This document shows, one piece after another, positions 1 to 8,192 of a DNA stretch of 64,000 nt. The stretch is from positions 1 to 64,000 of the forward strand of contig NZ_BCQS01000019.1 in the NCBI RefSeq assembly GCF_001552195.1, written 5' to 3'. The position numbers and the translations under genes are program-made. Under the pieces are notes generated by a model. The model saw only the letters and a list, made by a program, of their open reading frames with translations. It did no database searches and was not told the DNA's origin. Each line of letters starts with the position of its first letter. The stretch's first letter is position 1. The stretch is from Actinomadura latina NBRC 106108. GTDB taxonomy: Bacteria; Actinomycetota; Actinomycetes; Streptosporangiales; Streptosporangiaceae.

Positions 1-19
1 CAGGATCGGCCCGATCCTG
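1..19. repeat. 19-bp perfect inverted repeat at the left edge
   Basis: Nine-base arms (CAGGATCGG and CCGATCCTG) flank a single central C. The site lies in the 105-bp gap downstream of pglX. With a 1-nt centre it is more like a protein-binding palindrome than a terminator stem. No partner gene is visible because the window starts here, so its role is unknown. Confidence 0.4.
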
Positions 20-105
20 GAGTTGACGCGCCAAGAGTGCACGTCCCTTCTGGACTCGATTCGAGCGACGAGCTGACCGGACGTCCCTGCGCGGTCAGGA
101 GGTGG

Positions 106-3100
106 TCAGGAGGTCTTCTTCCTCCGGCCGCCGCGCTTGAGTTTCTTGGGACGCCAGTTCTTGAGATCGTCGTCCGAGATCCCATACGTGCGCTGCTTGT
201 CCTCCAGATACATGGCGTACGCATCGGCCGGGCTTTGCCCGAACGCCGGATCAACCTCGCCGTGCCACTGCCGCACCCAAGGCAGGACTTCGGCCAGGCC
301 GGCGAGCAGTGGAGTCAACCGAGCCGCGTCCCACCCGTCCTGAGTGGCCCGCTCCTCGAGCAACGTCATGAGCGCCTGAGCCTGCTCCCGGTGATCCCAG
401 CCTGCCCACCCGAGAAGCATGGACGAGTCCCCGTCCGGGCTACTCTCCGGGTACGAGATGAACCGCTCCTTGGGTACGTCCAACTTCCCTCGGTTCCGCC
501 AATACGAAATCTTGAGGAAGTCAGTCGAGGCGTACTTAGGAGGTGCCGGAATGTCGAGCCGCTTACCCGTTCGATCCTCTTCCCGCTGCTGCTGCCAGAC
601 ATCCCACCACTGTGCTCGCTTCCGCAAGCCGGATGCATCCTTGTACCGGAGCGCAGCAAGGTGCGGAACATGCTCGTCTTGCGTTATCTCATCTATCACC
701 TTGGCCAGCTCACCATCATCACCTGCATACAGACGAGCGACATTCACAAAGTTATGGTTGTAGCGGAGTTGGTCAGCGAGCTGGTTCACCGTCATCACAC
801 GAGGCTGCCTGATACCTTGTTCATCTTCCACAAACCAGCACGACTGTTCCTCTATCCGTTCCAGCAACCAATCACGAAGCGCCGACTTCTCTTGTTTATC
901 CCACGACTCACCGATCCATCGGCGTTTGCACTCGGGACGCTCGATCAAAGCAATATCCCTACGCATCTCGATCACCTCGATGCGCTTTTTGACTAGGTCT
1001 ATATAGTCTTGAGGCCAGCAGCTAGGTATTTCCATCACAGGAGTGATTCCGTGCCGTTTGAACCACTCCGTCCGCACTTCTCCTTGCTTCACTTTACCAG
1101 CCAACAGAATCTCAAAAGCGCGCTCACCAGAGCCTACCTCAGGGACTGAACCGACCGGGAGATGCAATTTCTCATTTAGCAACCCGTATAGATAGTATGA
1201 TTCCCAGTCCAATTCCTCCTGCTCCGCAATCATCTCCTTGCGAAGGGCGTTCCAGCGGGCGCGTGCGTCATCAAGAAGCCTCCGCGTCGGCACTACATCC
1301 TTGCATATAGATATCGGGTTGACAGCCTTCAGCCTTCCTGCCAAGGCATCGAGCCGCTTAGCCCGCTCAAACGGAAATTCTGGTGGAAGCGGAAACTCCT
1401 CCAGCTTAGTACCGGTGAACTCGAATCGACTTTCCCAAGCTTCATCCTGGACCCCACGCCCGATTCCGCTGCCACCTTTAGGATGGCTAACTTGCTTAAG
1501 CCAGAAGCAGGCAGTGGAGCTATTAAGCACTCCAAGAAGTCCGTGGTAATCATGCTCTGAAGCGTTGCCGTGGAGACTTATGAACGTTACGGCCTGGGTG
1601 GCAAGTACAGAGTCTCTCCTCAAAGCGAATTGCGGATGAGTCGACACAAGAGCCATCATGAGGCCCAGGGGAGCTTCCCAGCGCTTATCAGAGAAAGCCG
1701 AGTAGTGATGCCACGGTATGCCTCGACTTTCTTGCGTACCGCTTAGGCTTCGACGCCTCTTCAACAACAGCCTATTTGGCCACAGGACCTTCTCCACCGA
1801 CTTAGGAATATAATCGGAATCATAATGTGGATGAGTGAACACCGCTCCAGTTCGTCGACGCATGGACCAATCGCGTAGCTGGTCACCCTCTACAAATTTG
1901 CCTCGGCATTCTGGTGGTATCCTCTGGCGCAGCAGCGTTGCACTGCCAAGCAAATAGGCATCGTCTTCACGAGTCACGCACAGGAAGCCGAAGTCTGCCA
2001 TCCTGCTTCGCAGCTTCGCAGTGCCCGCCTTTTCAATTTGGCTTTTCAATTCCGCTGCACCACCGCCAGATAGCGACCAAGGATGCTTTGCAAGACGCGA
2101 TCTAGGGACGTCTGCCACGCTGATCCACTCGGATTCACTCCCAGGCTGCCCTATTTGGTCAACGATTGCGCTCCAAACCAGGCCCTTTGCTGGATCACCG
2201 GGCTGTGCGGGCTCACCGCGAACTCCCATAGCCACACGGATCGGGAGGTCCCCCTTAGGCCACCGGCGGCGACCGAGCAGGATGACCGTTGGCGTTCCAT
2301 GTCCCGGGATATAGGCTCCCGAACTGTCCACAATGTGAGTTAGGTCGACAGTCGCGAGGTAGCCCTCAATGAGAGCCTTGCCGAACTCCCGCTTCATAAA
2401 GGAGTTAGCGGTAATCTGCCCAACATAGCCAGCCGACGCACCTCCATACCCTCCATATATTGCTAACTGAAAGAAGCGTTCCGCGAACGGAGCAGATAGG
2501 GCATACTGCCGTGAACTGCTTTTATAAGCCCGATAGTTTTGGTTCTCTTGCTTGTCTTTTACGGTGATGTATGGAGGATTCCCGACAACCACGTGGTAAC
2601 TGCCAGCCCCGAGCAGATCGACCGCGCCAGCTTTGGCATCGTCCTCACTGCCGATGAACTCGTAGATGTCTTCCGTGGCGTACGTGTGCGGCTCGGCTTC
2701 AGAGAGCAGATCCTCCTGAATGCCCGGCGCCCCACGGCCATGCAGAAGAGAGTCTCCAGTGGCTACGATAATGGGGAACTCCGGCGCCTGCGCGAGCATG
2801 GAGACCCCGCCCGCCTTCATAACTGCTGCGAGGAGGCGGAAGCGGGCGATGTTAGCGGCGAAGGGGTTCTTATCCACACCGTGCACCGACAGCAGCGTCC
2901 GGCGGATCAACTCCCAGATGTCGGTGGCCGGCTCGGCGGCCCGCCACTTGCCCAAGATCCGATGGAACGCGCCCAGCAGGAAGTGCCCCGACCCACACGT
3001 AGGGTCGATCAGCCGCAGCCCGGCCAGGCCGAACTCGTCCACGGCCGGCTCAAGGGTGTAGTCGAGGATGAACTCCTCAACGAACTCCGGCGTCTGCAAC

Positions 3101-3699
3101 AGCGCATACGTCTTCTTCGCATGCTCCGACAAATCCTGGTATAGGTCGCCCAGGAACCGGGTGTCCCAGTCGGGGTCGGTGAAGTCGTGGACGATCTCAC
3201 CGTCCTCGCCACGCCGCCTCCAGAACGCCAGCAGCGCCTTGGCCGCGTGGTGCGGGATTTCAATCTGCCACATCGGGTTGTGCGCACGATCGAACAACCC
3301 TGCGGCAACCGGGGAACGCGACATCTCCGCGAACCCCGCCAGAATCCAGTCCCGGTCGGTGTCGTGCGGGTGCTGCCGGATGTACTCGGCCTGCCGCTCC
3401 TGCGCCAAGTCCAGCCGCTCCCCCGGACCGGCCAGGAACGGCACCTCGATCAGGCCGTTGTCCTCGCAAAACCGCAGGAACACCGTCCCCAGCACCCAGG
3501 CGACCGCCGCCTGCGTCACCCGATCGTCCAGCCACGACTCATACGTCGCCGCGATCCGGCTCGCCGTACGGGCCTGCTGCCACTCCCCATACAGGCGGGC
3601 ATGGGTGTCCAAATCCTCGGCCGCGCGCTCTCGCAAGTCGCCTTCGAGGGCACCGACCTGCTTCTTCAGGTCGGTGAGCAGCGCCTTGCGGTCGATCAT
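106..3699 (-). CDS. pglX: BREX-2 (Pgl) adenine-specific DNA methyltransferase PglX
   Basis: A 1197-residue protein, the usual length for PglX. It should methylate adenine in host DNA so that the type 2 BREX (phage growth limitation) system tells self from phage. Visible are the SAM-binding motif I (DPTCGSGHF, residues 232-240) and the amino-methyltransferase motif IV (NPPY, 374-377). A long C-terminal part probably carries target recognition. The ATG at 3699 is chosen because it overlaps the pglW stop as ATGA, implying translational coupling. Base composition is odd: the N-terminal methyltransferase core is as GC-rich as the neighbours, whereas the sequence just after NPPY (about 2560 down to about 640) is clearly AT-richer. 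Assignment rests on motifs, length and the pglW neighbour; the other core genes (pglY, pglZ) are not in view. Confidence 0.93.
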   Translation of the reverse strand: MIDRKALLTDLKKQVGALEGDLRERAAEDLDTHARLYGEWQQARTASRIAATYESWLDDRVTQAAVAWVLGTVFLRFCEDNGLIEVPFLAGPGERLDLAQERQAEYIRQHPHDTDRDWILAGFAEMSRSPVAAGLFDRAHNPMWQIEIPHHAAKALLAFWRRRGEDGEIVHDFTDPDWDTRFLGDLYQDLSEHAKKTYALLQTPEFVEEFILDYTLEPAVDEFGLAGLRLIDPTCGSGHFLLGAFHRILGKWRAAEPATDIWELIRRTLLSVHGVDKNPFAANIARFRLLAAVMKAGGVSMLAQAPEFPIIVATGDSLLHGRGAPGIQEDLLSEAEPHTYATEDIYEFIGSEDDAKAGAVDLLGAGSYHVVVGNPPYITVKDKQENQNYRAYKSSSRQYALSAPFAERFFQLAIYGGYGGASAGYVGQITANSFMKREFGKALIEGYLATVDLTHIVDSSGAYIPGHGTPTVILLGRRRWPKGDLPIRVAMGVRGEPAQPGDPAKGLVWSAIVDQIGQPGSESEWISVADVPRSRLAKHPWSLSGGGAAELKSQIEKAGTAKLRSRMADFGFLCVTREDDAYLLGSATLLRQRIPPECRGKFVEGDQLRDWSMRRRTGAVFTHPHYDSDYIPKSVEKVLWPNRLLLKRRRSLSGTQESRGIPWHHYSAFSDKRWEAPLGLMMALVSTHPQFALRRDSVLATQAVTFISLHGNASEHDYHGLLGVLNSSTACFWLKQVSHPKGGSGIGRGVQDEAWESRFEFTGTKLEEFPLPPEFPFERAKRLDALAGRLKAVNPISICKDVVPTRRLLDDARARWNALRKEMIAEQEELDWESYYLYGLLNEKLHLPVGSVPEVGSGERAFEILLAGKVKQGEVRTEWFKRHGITPVMEIPSCWPQDYIDLVKKRIEVIEMRRDIALIERPECKRRWIGESWDKQEKSALRDWLLERIEEQSCWFVEDEQGIRQPRVMTVNQLADQLRYNHNFVNVARLYAGDDGELAKVIDEITQDEHVPHLAALRYKDASGLRKRAQWWDVWQQQREEDRTGKRLDIPAPPKYASTDFLKISYWRNRGKLDVPKERFISYPESSPDGDSSMLLGWAGWDHREQAQALMTLLEERATQDGWDAARLTPLLAGLAEVLPWVRQWHGEVDPAFGQSPADAYAMYLEDKQRTYGISDDDLKNWRPKKLKRGGRRKKTS

Positions 3700-6600
3700 G
3701 AAGCTCTCCCGGTCGACAGTTGATCCTGCTGCCCGAAGGTGCCGGGCAGTACGAGGCGTTCGTTGCTGGTATTGGTCTGGACGACCACGTCGTCCAGCAG
3801 GGGCAGGGTCTTCGGGTCCTGCATGGGGCACAGCAGCCACACTCCGTGCGGCGCTTCGTGCGGGTCGCGGGCCGCGTCGGCGAGGCGGGACAGGAGTTCC
3901 GGCCCACCCCTGTAGCGCGCGAGGGGCGTCGCATCGTGCAGCAGCGGCACGCGGCCGGCCGCTCGAATCACCTTCTCGACGTCCGCGAACGCTTGGGCGA
4001 CGAGTTGGTGGTAGACGGGCGGGGCGGTGGCCGGGTCCGCGCCGAGCATCGTCGTCCAGGTGGGCTTGCCGCGGGCCGCGACGATCTCGCGGAGCGCCCG
4101 CATGAACTCGATGGTCACGTTGATGGGCGTGACCTCGTCGAACACGGCGAGTGCAGCGAGCACGGCCTCGGCGTGCCTCGTGCGGGTCTTGAGGGCGAGG
4201 AAACCGCCGCCGTCGATGCTGCCGAGGAGGCGTCCGGTGACCTGGTCGGTGTCCAGGCGTCCGGTCGCGGACGTCCCGGAGCTGCGCCCGTAGCTGTATG
4301 TGCGGGCGGCGTTGTCGTACCGCTTGTCGACGAGGCGCTTCCCGTCCTCGTTCCACTCGACCTGGTAGTCCGCCCTGCGGAGCGCCTTGAACAGCGCGGC
4401 GGGGGCCCCGTCGCCGTCCGGCAGTGTGGTCATGCGGGGGAAGCGGGCGAGGACGCGGCGGCGCAGGTCGCGGGGGGTGATGCCGTCACCGGCCAGGTAT
4501 CCGGAGAGTTGCGCCAGCTTCAGCGCGCGCACCGGGTCCAGGTCGCGCGGGTACAGCTCCAGGCGGGCGGTGACGGCCGCGTTCGTGGACGCGGCCGCCG
4601 CCAAGGCGACGAGAGCCGTGTCAGGGAGCAGCGGCATCTCGGCCGGGACGATCACTTCGCGCAGCGTCCCGCGGACGGTGACGGCGCTGGGCAGCGGATC
4701 GAGCGCGGCCAGGTCGTCGGCGCGCTTGCCGAGGTCCTCGGCGTAGTCGAACAGGTCGGCGGCGGTAGGCAGGTCCGAGTCTTCGGGTGCGCGGAGGGCG
4801 ACAAGGACGATCTTTCCGCCGGGGCCGGTGCGGCGTTTGGCGAGGCGCGGTTCGTCCAGGCGTTCCTCGGTCTCGATCGCGACGCGGAGCGCAGCGCCGG
4901 CGACGGCGCGGCGGGCGTCCGGGTCGGCAAGGCCGCTGCCCCGGCGGGCGAGCAGCTCGGTGGCGAGCTGGTCCGCTTCGAGGACGCGTCCCTTCTCGGC
5001 GAGGATCGCGACGACGTCCTCGCGCAGCGGCCGGATCGCGCTGTCGGCCGTCCAGCGGCGGCGCGCGTCGGCGAGGGCCTGCGACACGTCGGTGGGCTTG
5101 ATGCGTTTGAGGTCGGCGATGTCCCGCTGCGGCGCCCACAGGTCGAGCGGGGCCTTGGCACCGTCCGGGCCGGGCAGGGCGAGGACGAGCCTGATGATCT
5201 GGGCGTCTTGGCTGTCGCCCTTGGGAACGAGGCGGCCGGCGATCTCATCGAGGGTGAGGTTCTTGTACCTGTCCTTGGCGGTGGTGCCGGCGACGGAGAC
5301 GTCCTCGGCGGCGGTCCGCTGGTCCTTCGCGGCGGCGCTGACCGACTCGCGGGAGTGGAACTTCGCCCGCCATCGGGTCGCCAGGTCCAGCAGCTCGTTG
5401 CGGGGTCGGGACCCGACTCCGAGACGGCTCAGCCGGTGGACGCGGGTGGCCGGGATCGCCATCAGGTCCTTGACCGTGGACACGCCCAAGCCGTCGATCG
5501 CGGCGGACAGCGCGCGTGGCGACAGCCCGGCCTCCACGAGGGGCGTCCCCGGTTCGGCGGCCTCGGCCCGCGCCTTGCGGGCCTGGATGACGTCGTCGGT
5601 GTCCTCGTCGGTGCTGCCCGGTGTGGTCGGCGGCGCGGTCTGGTCGAGGTCGAGGAACATGCCGCGCCAGGCGTCCCGCATCTGCTTCAGCGACGCGAAC
5701 CGCTTCTCCGCGTCGCGGTGCAGCGCCTTGCGGAAGAACGCGGCGAGGGCGTCGCGGAGGCCGGCGTCGAAGCGGTCCTCGGAGATCTGCGGGGTGGACT
5801 CGGCCTTGTCGATGAACTCGGCCTCGGCCATGCCGTCGCCCCAGGACGGGCGTTCCGCGGCGGCCATCTCGTGGAGGGTGACGGCGATGGCGTAGCGCTC
5901 GGCGTGCTCGTCGTAGCGGGGACGGCGGTCGGTGCCGACGAACGGGTCCCGGTAGTCGGGCGTCCCGGCCTTGACGGCGGTGTCGGGGGTGCCCGCCATG
6001 GAGAAGTCGAGCATGACCAAGCGGCTGGTGTTGTTGGCGAGGCGGCGGATGGCGAGGTTCTCCGGCTTGATGTCGCGGTGCCGGACACCTTCTTCTTCCA
6101 GGTAGTCGGCGGCGTCGAACAGCTCGTCGCCGAACTTCTCCAGCTCGTCCGGGGAGAGGCGGCCCTGTCGTTTGATGTGCTCGGCGAGGGTGGCCTGACC
6201 GGCGTATTCGAGCGCGACGACCGTGCGGCCGGCGACCTCGAACGGACCCTCGATCAGCACGACGATGCGGGTGCTGCGCAGCCGGGCGAGCAGCGCGGCC
6301 TCGGCGTGCAGGCGGTCGGCGGCGGCCTCGGTCAGCGCGACCTTCAGGACACCGGTCTGCGTGCCGTCGGGCGCTTCGCGTTCGGCGAGGAAGGTGCGGG
6401 ACGTGGAGCCCTGGCCGAGGTTTCGCTGGACCGTCCACCCGTGGACGACGGTGCCGCGGACGGCTTCCAGGGGGTCCTGGTCGGGTTCGGCGTCGGGGGC
6501 GGTGAGGTCCTCCTCGATCATGTCGAGGTATTCCAGGAAGTCCTTCGCCGACTCGCAGCGTTTGAAGACCTCGACCTGGGTGGCGTCCTGGATGGCGCCG

Positions 6601-8000
6601 TCCATCAGCGGGGTGATGGACTCGTCCACCGCGGACGGCGTGAGGCAGTGCTCCTCGGTGAGGCGGCGGGCGAGGGCGCCGCGGCTGTCGGCGGGCGGCG
6701 CCCCGGTCATGATCAGGTAGCCGAGGGCGCCGAGCCCGAACACGTCGAGCGGGACGCTGTCGGCCTCGGCGCGTCCGAACTCCGGCGCGAGGTACGCCTC
6801 GGCGGAGCGTTCGATGTGCCCGGCGGCGGTGGCGGCGTCCCCGGCGAGGGTGGACGTGCGTCCCTGCGCCGCACCACCGGCACCGCCGCCCGGACGGGCA
6901 GCGGCCTGCCAGTCGACGATCTTCAGGGTGGGTTCGTAGCCCGCGCCGTGGAACGCGACGTAGACGCTGCGGGCGGCGAGTGCCCGGTGGTACAGGTGGC
7001 GGCGGTGCGCGTGCTCGACCGCCTCCGCGAGCTGCCGGATCATGTTCAGGCGGGTCTCGACGTCGAGGCCGTCGCCGTACTGGGCCATGTAGTGGTCGAG
7101 CCGCAGCCACTCGGGACGGTGCGGGAACACGATCGCGGGGCCGGCGTCGTGGTCGTCGCTGAACTGCTCCGCCTTGACGATCCCCGGGTGGTCGATGCCC
7201 TGCAGGACGAGGTACTCGCGGCGGGCGGCGCGGCGCGTCGACTCCTGCGCCTCGCGGGACGCGCCCAGCTCCGACAGGTAGAGGCGGACCCGCCGGTGGT
7301 CGCCTTCGAGGGCGGTGTTCTCGGCGAGGTAGTCCTCCCAGGTGGGGCCGGTGTCCATCGCCTTCGGCTCCAGCCGCCACGTCCCGACCGTGCGGTGCTT
7401 GCGGTAGCCCTGGATGCCGATGGCCTCCATCAGCTCGGGCATCTTGCGGGAGAAGGTGGCCTCATTGCGCGCCGACCCGGCGGGACGTCCCGAGCCGAGC
7501 AGGTCGTCCCAGATCGCGGGCAGGCCGTTGGAGCGGTCGCGGGCGTAGACGCCGGTGGCCTGCACCTCGTCCAGCTCCGACTTCAGCGCCGGGTCGGACA
7601 GGAACACCGCCGCGCGGATGTAGGGGACGGCGAGGCCGCGAGCCGGGTTGCGGCGCAGCGCCCAGATGAGCTGCTCCTTCAACTCCACGGCCTTGCGGTT
7701 GGCGAGGTGCAGGGGGTTCTCGATCGTGCTGACCCGGCCGCGGTGGTGGAACATCCATGTGGAGCCGTTGTTGACCAGGCGGCCCTGGTGGCTCTTGATC
7801 TCCACCAGGTAGAGGCCGGACGGGGTGACCATGAGCAGGTCGACCTCGCGGACGTGGCCGGACTTGGCGGTGAAGGTGAACGTCGTCCAGGCGCGGTAGG
7901 GCTCGGCGGACGGCATGCTTTCACGAACGAAGTCGAGGGCGTCCTGCTCCCAGGGGAACTCGGATCGCGCCCCCCACCAGCGATTACCGCCCTTTGCCAT
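3696..8000 (-). CDS. pglW: BREX-2 serine/threonine protein kinase PglW
   Basis: A 1434-residue protein with an N-terminal NERD (nuclease-related) domain at about residues 20-150, followed by two kinase-like units. The first has HRA (H338) instead of HRD and VDW in place of DFG, so it looks like a pseudokinase. The second has a proper catalytic loop (HRDIKPEN, 641-648) with DFS at 665-667, so it should be active. The C-terminal half is long and contains helical, hairpin-like segments. PglW is the kinase of the Streptomyces Pgl system, and its family pattern of NERD plus kinase fits well. It is the first gene of the pglW-pglX operon. Its promoter must lie in the 192-bp divergent gap before the DUF262 gene. 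Confidence 0.93.
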   Translation of the reverse strand: MAKGGNRWWGARSEFPWEQDALDFVRESMPSAEPYRAWTTFTFTAKSGHVREVDLLMVTPSGLYLVEIKSHQGRLVNNGSTWMFHHRGRVSTIENPLHLANRKAVELKEQLIWALRRNPARGLAVPYIRAAVFLSDPALKSELDEVQATGVYARDRSNGLPAIWDDLLGSGRPAGSARNEATFSRKMPELMEAIGIQGYRKHRTVGTWRLEPKAMDTGPTWEDYLAENTALEGDHRRVRLYLSELGASREAQESTRRAARREYLVLQGIDHPGIVKAEQFSDDHDAGPAIVFPHRPEWLRLDHYMAQYGDGLDVETRLNMIRQLAEAVEHAHRRHLYHRALAARSVYVAFHGAGYEPTLKIVDWQAAARPGGGAGGAAQGRTSTLAGDAATAAGHIERSAEAYLAPEFGRAEADSVPLDVFGLGALGYLIMTGAPPADSRGALARRLTEEHCLTPSAVDESITPLMDGAIQDATQVEVFKRCESAKDFLEYLDMIEEDLTAPDAEPDQDPLEAVRGTVVHGWTVQRNLGQGSTSRTFLAEREAPDGTQTGVLKVALTEAAADRLHAEAALLARLRSTRIVVLIEGPFEVAGRTVVALEYAGQATLAEHIKRQGRLSPDELEKFGDELFDAADYLEEEGVRHRDIKPENLAIRRLANNTSRLVMLDFSMAGTPDTAVKAGTPDYRDPFVGTDRRPRYDEHAERYAIAVTLHEMAAAERPSWGDGMAEAEFIDKAESTPQISEDRFDAGLRDALAAFFRKALHRDAEKRFASLKQMRDAWRGMFLDLDQTAPPTTPGSTDEDTDDVIQARKARAEAAEPGTPLVEAGLSPRALSAAIDGLGVSTVKDLMAIPATRVHRLSRLGVGSRPRNELLDLATRWRAKFHSRESVSAAAKDQRTAAEDVSVAGTTAKDRYKNLTLDEIAGRLVPKGDSQDAQIIRLVLALPGPDGAKAPLDLWAPQRDIADLKRIKPTDVSQALADARRRWTADSAIRPLREDVVAILAEKGRVLEADQLATELLARRGSGLADPDARRAVAGAALRVAIETEERLDEPRLAKRRTGPGGKIVLVALRAPEDSDLPTAADLFDYAEDLGKRADDLAALDPLPSAVTVRGTLREVIVPAEMPLLPDTALVALAAAASTNAAVTARLELYPRDLDPVRALKLAQLSGYLAGDGITPRDLRRRVLARFPRMTTLPDGDGAPAALFKALRRADYQVEWNEDGKRLVDKRYDNAARTYSYGRSSGTSATGRLDTDQVTGRLLGSIDGGGFLALKTRTRHAEAVLAALAVFDEVTPINVTIEFMRALREIVAARGKPTWTTMLGADPATAPPVYHQLVAQAFADVEKVIRAAGRVPLLHDATPLARYRGGPELLSRLADAARDPHEAPHGVWLLCPMQDPKTLPLLDDVVVQTNTSNERLVLPGTFGQQDQLSTGRAS

Positions 8001-8192
8001 GCCTGTCTGTCCCCCGGTCTAGTCGTGCGTGGACAGGATAGGAGGCGGGACCGACAGTCCGCACCTCGGACCGGTCACGAACGTAAAACGTTGCCGGAAG
8101 CGGACGCGCGGCGTGCGTTCACCGAGAAAACCGGCAGGAACAAGGCTAAGTTCGAACGCATCTGAACACGCGCCCCCAGAGGAGTAAGCGGC
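8001..8192. promoter_or_regulatory. Divergent promoter region of pglW and the DUF262 operon
   Basis: A 192-bp gap between two divergent operons, so both promoters should lie here. I see no convincing -35/-10 pair. A purine-rich ribosome binding site (AGAGGAG, 8178-8184) precedes the GTG start at 8193 by eight bases. The shared region suggests that the BREX-2 pair and the DUF262/HEPN pair could be co-regulated; this is inference. Confidence 0.45.

Noticed and set aside
3720-8165. A 1481-residue open frame opposite pglW
   Set aside because: It is the GC-rich shadow of pglW: Val/Gly/Arg-rich, with no domain pattern, while pglW has clear motifs.
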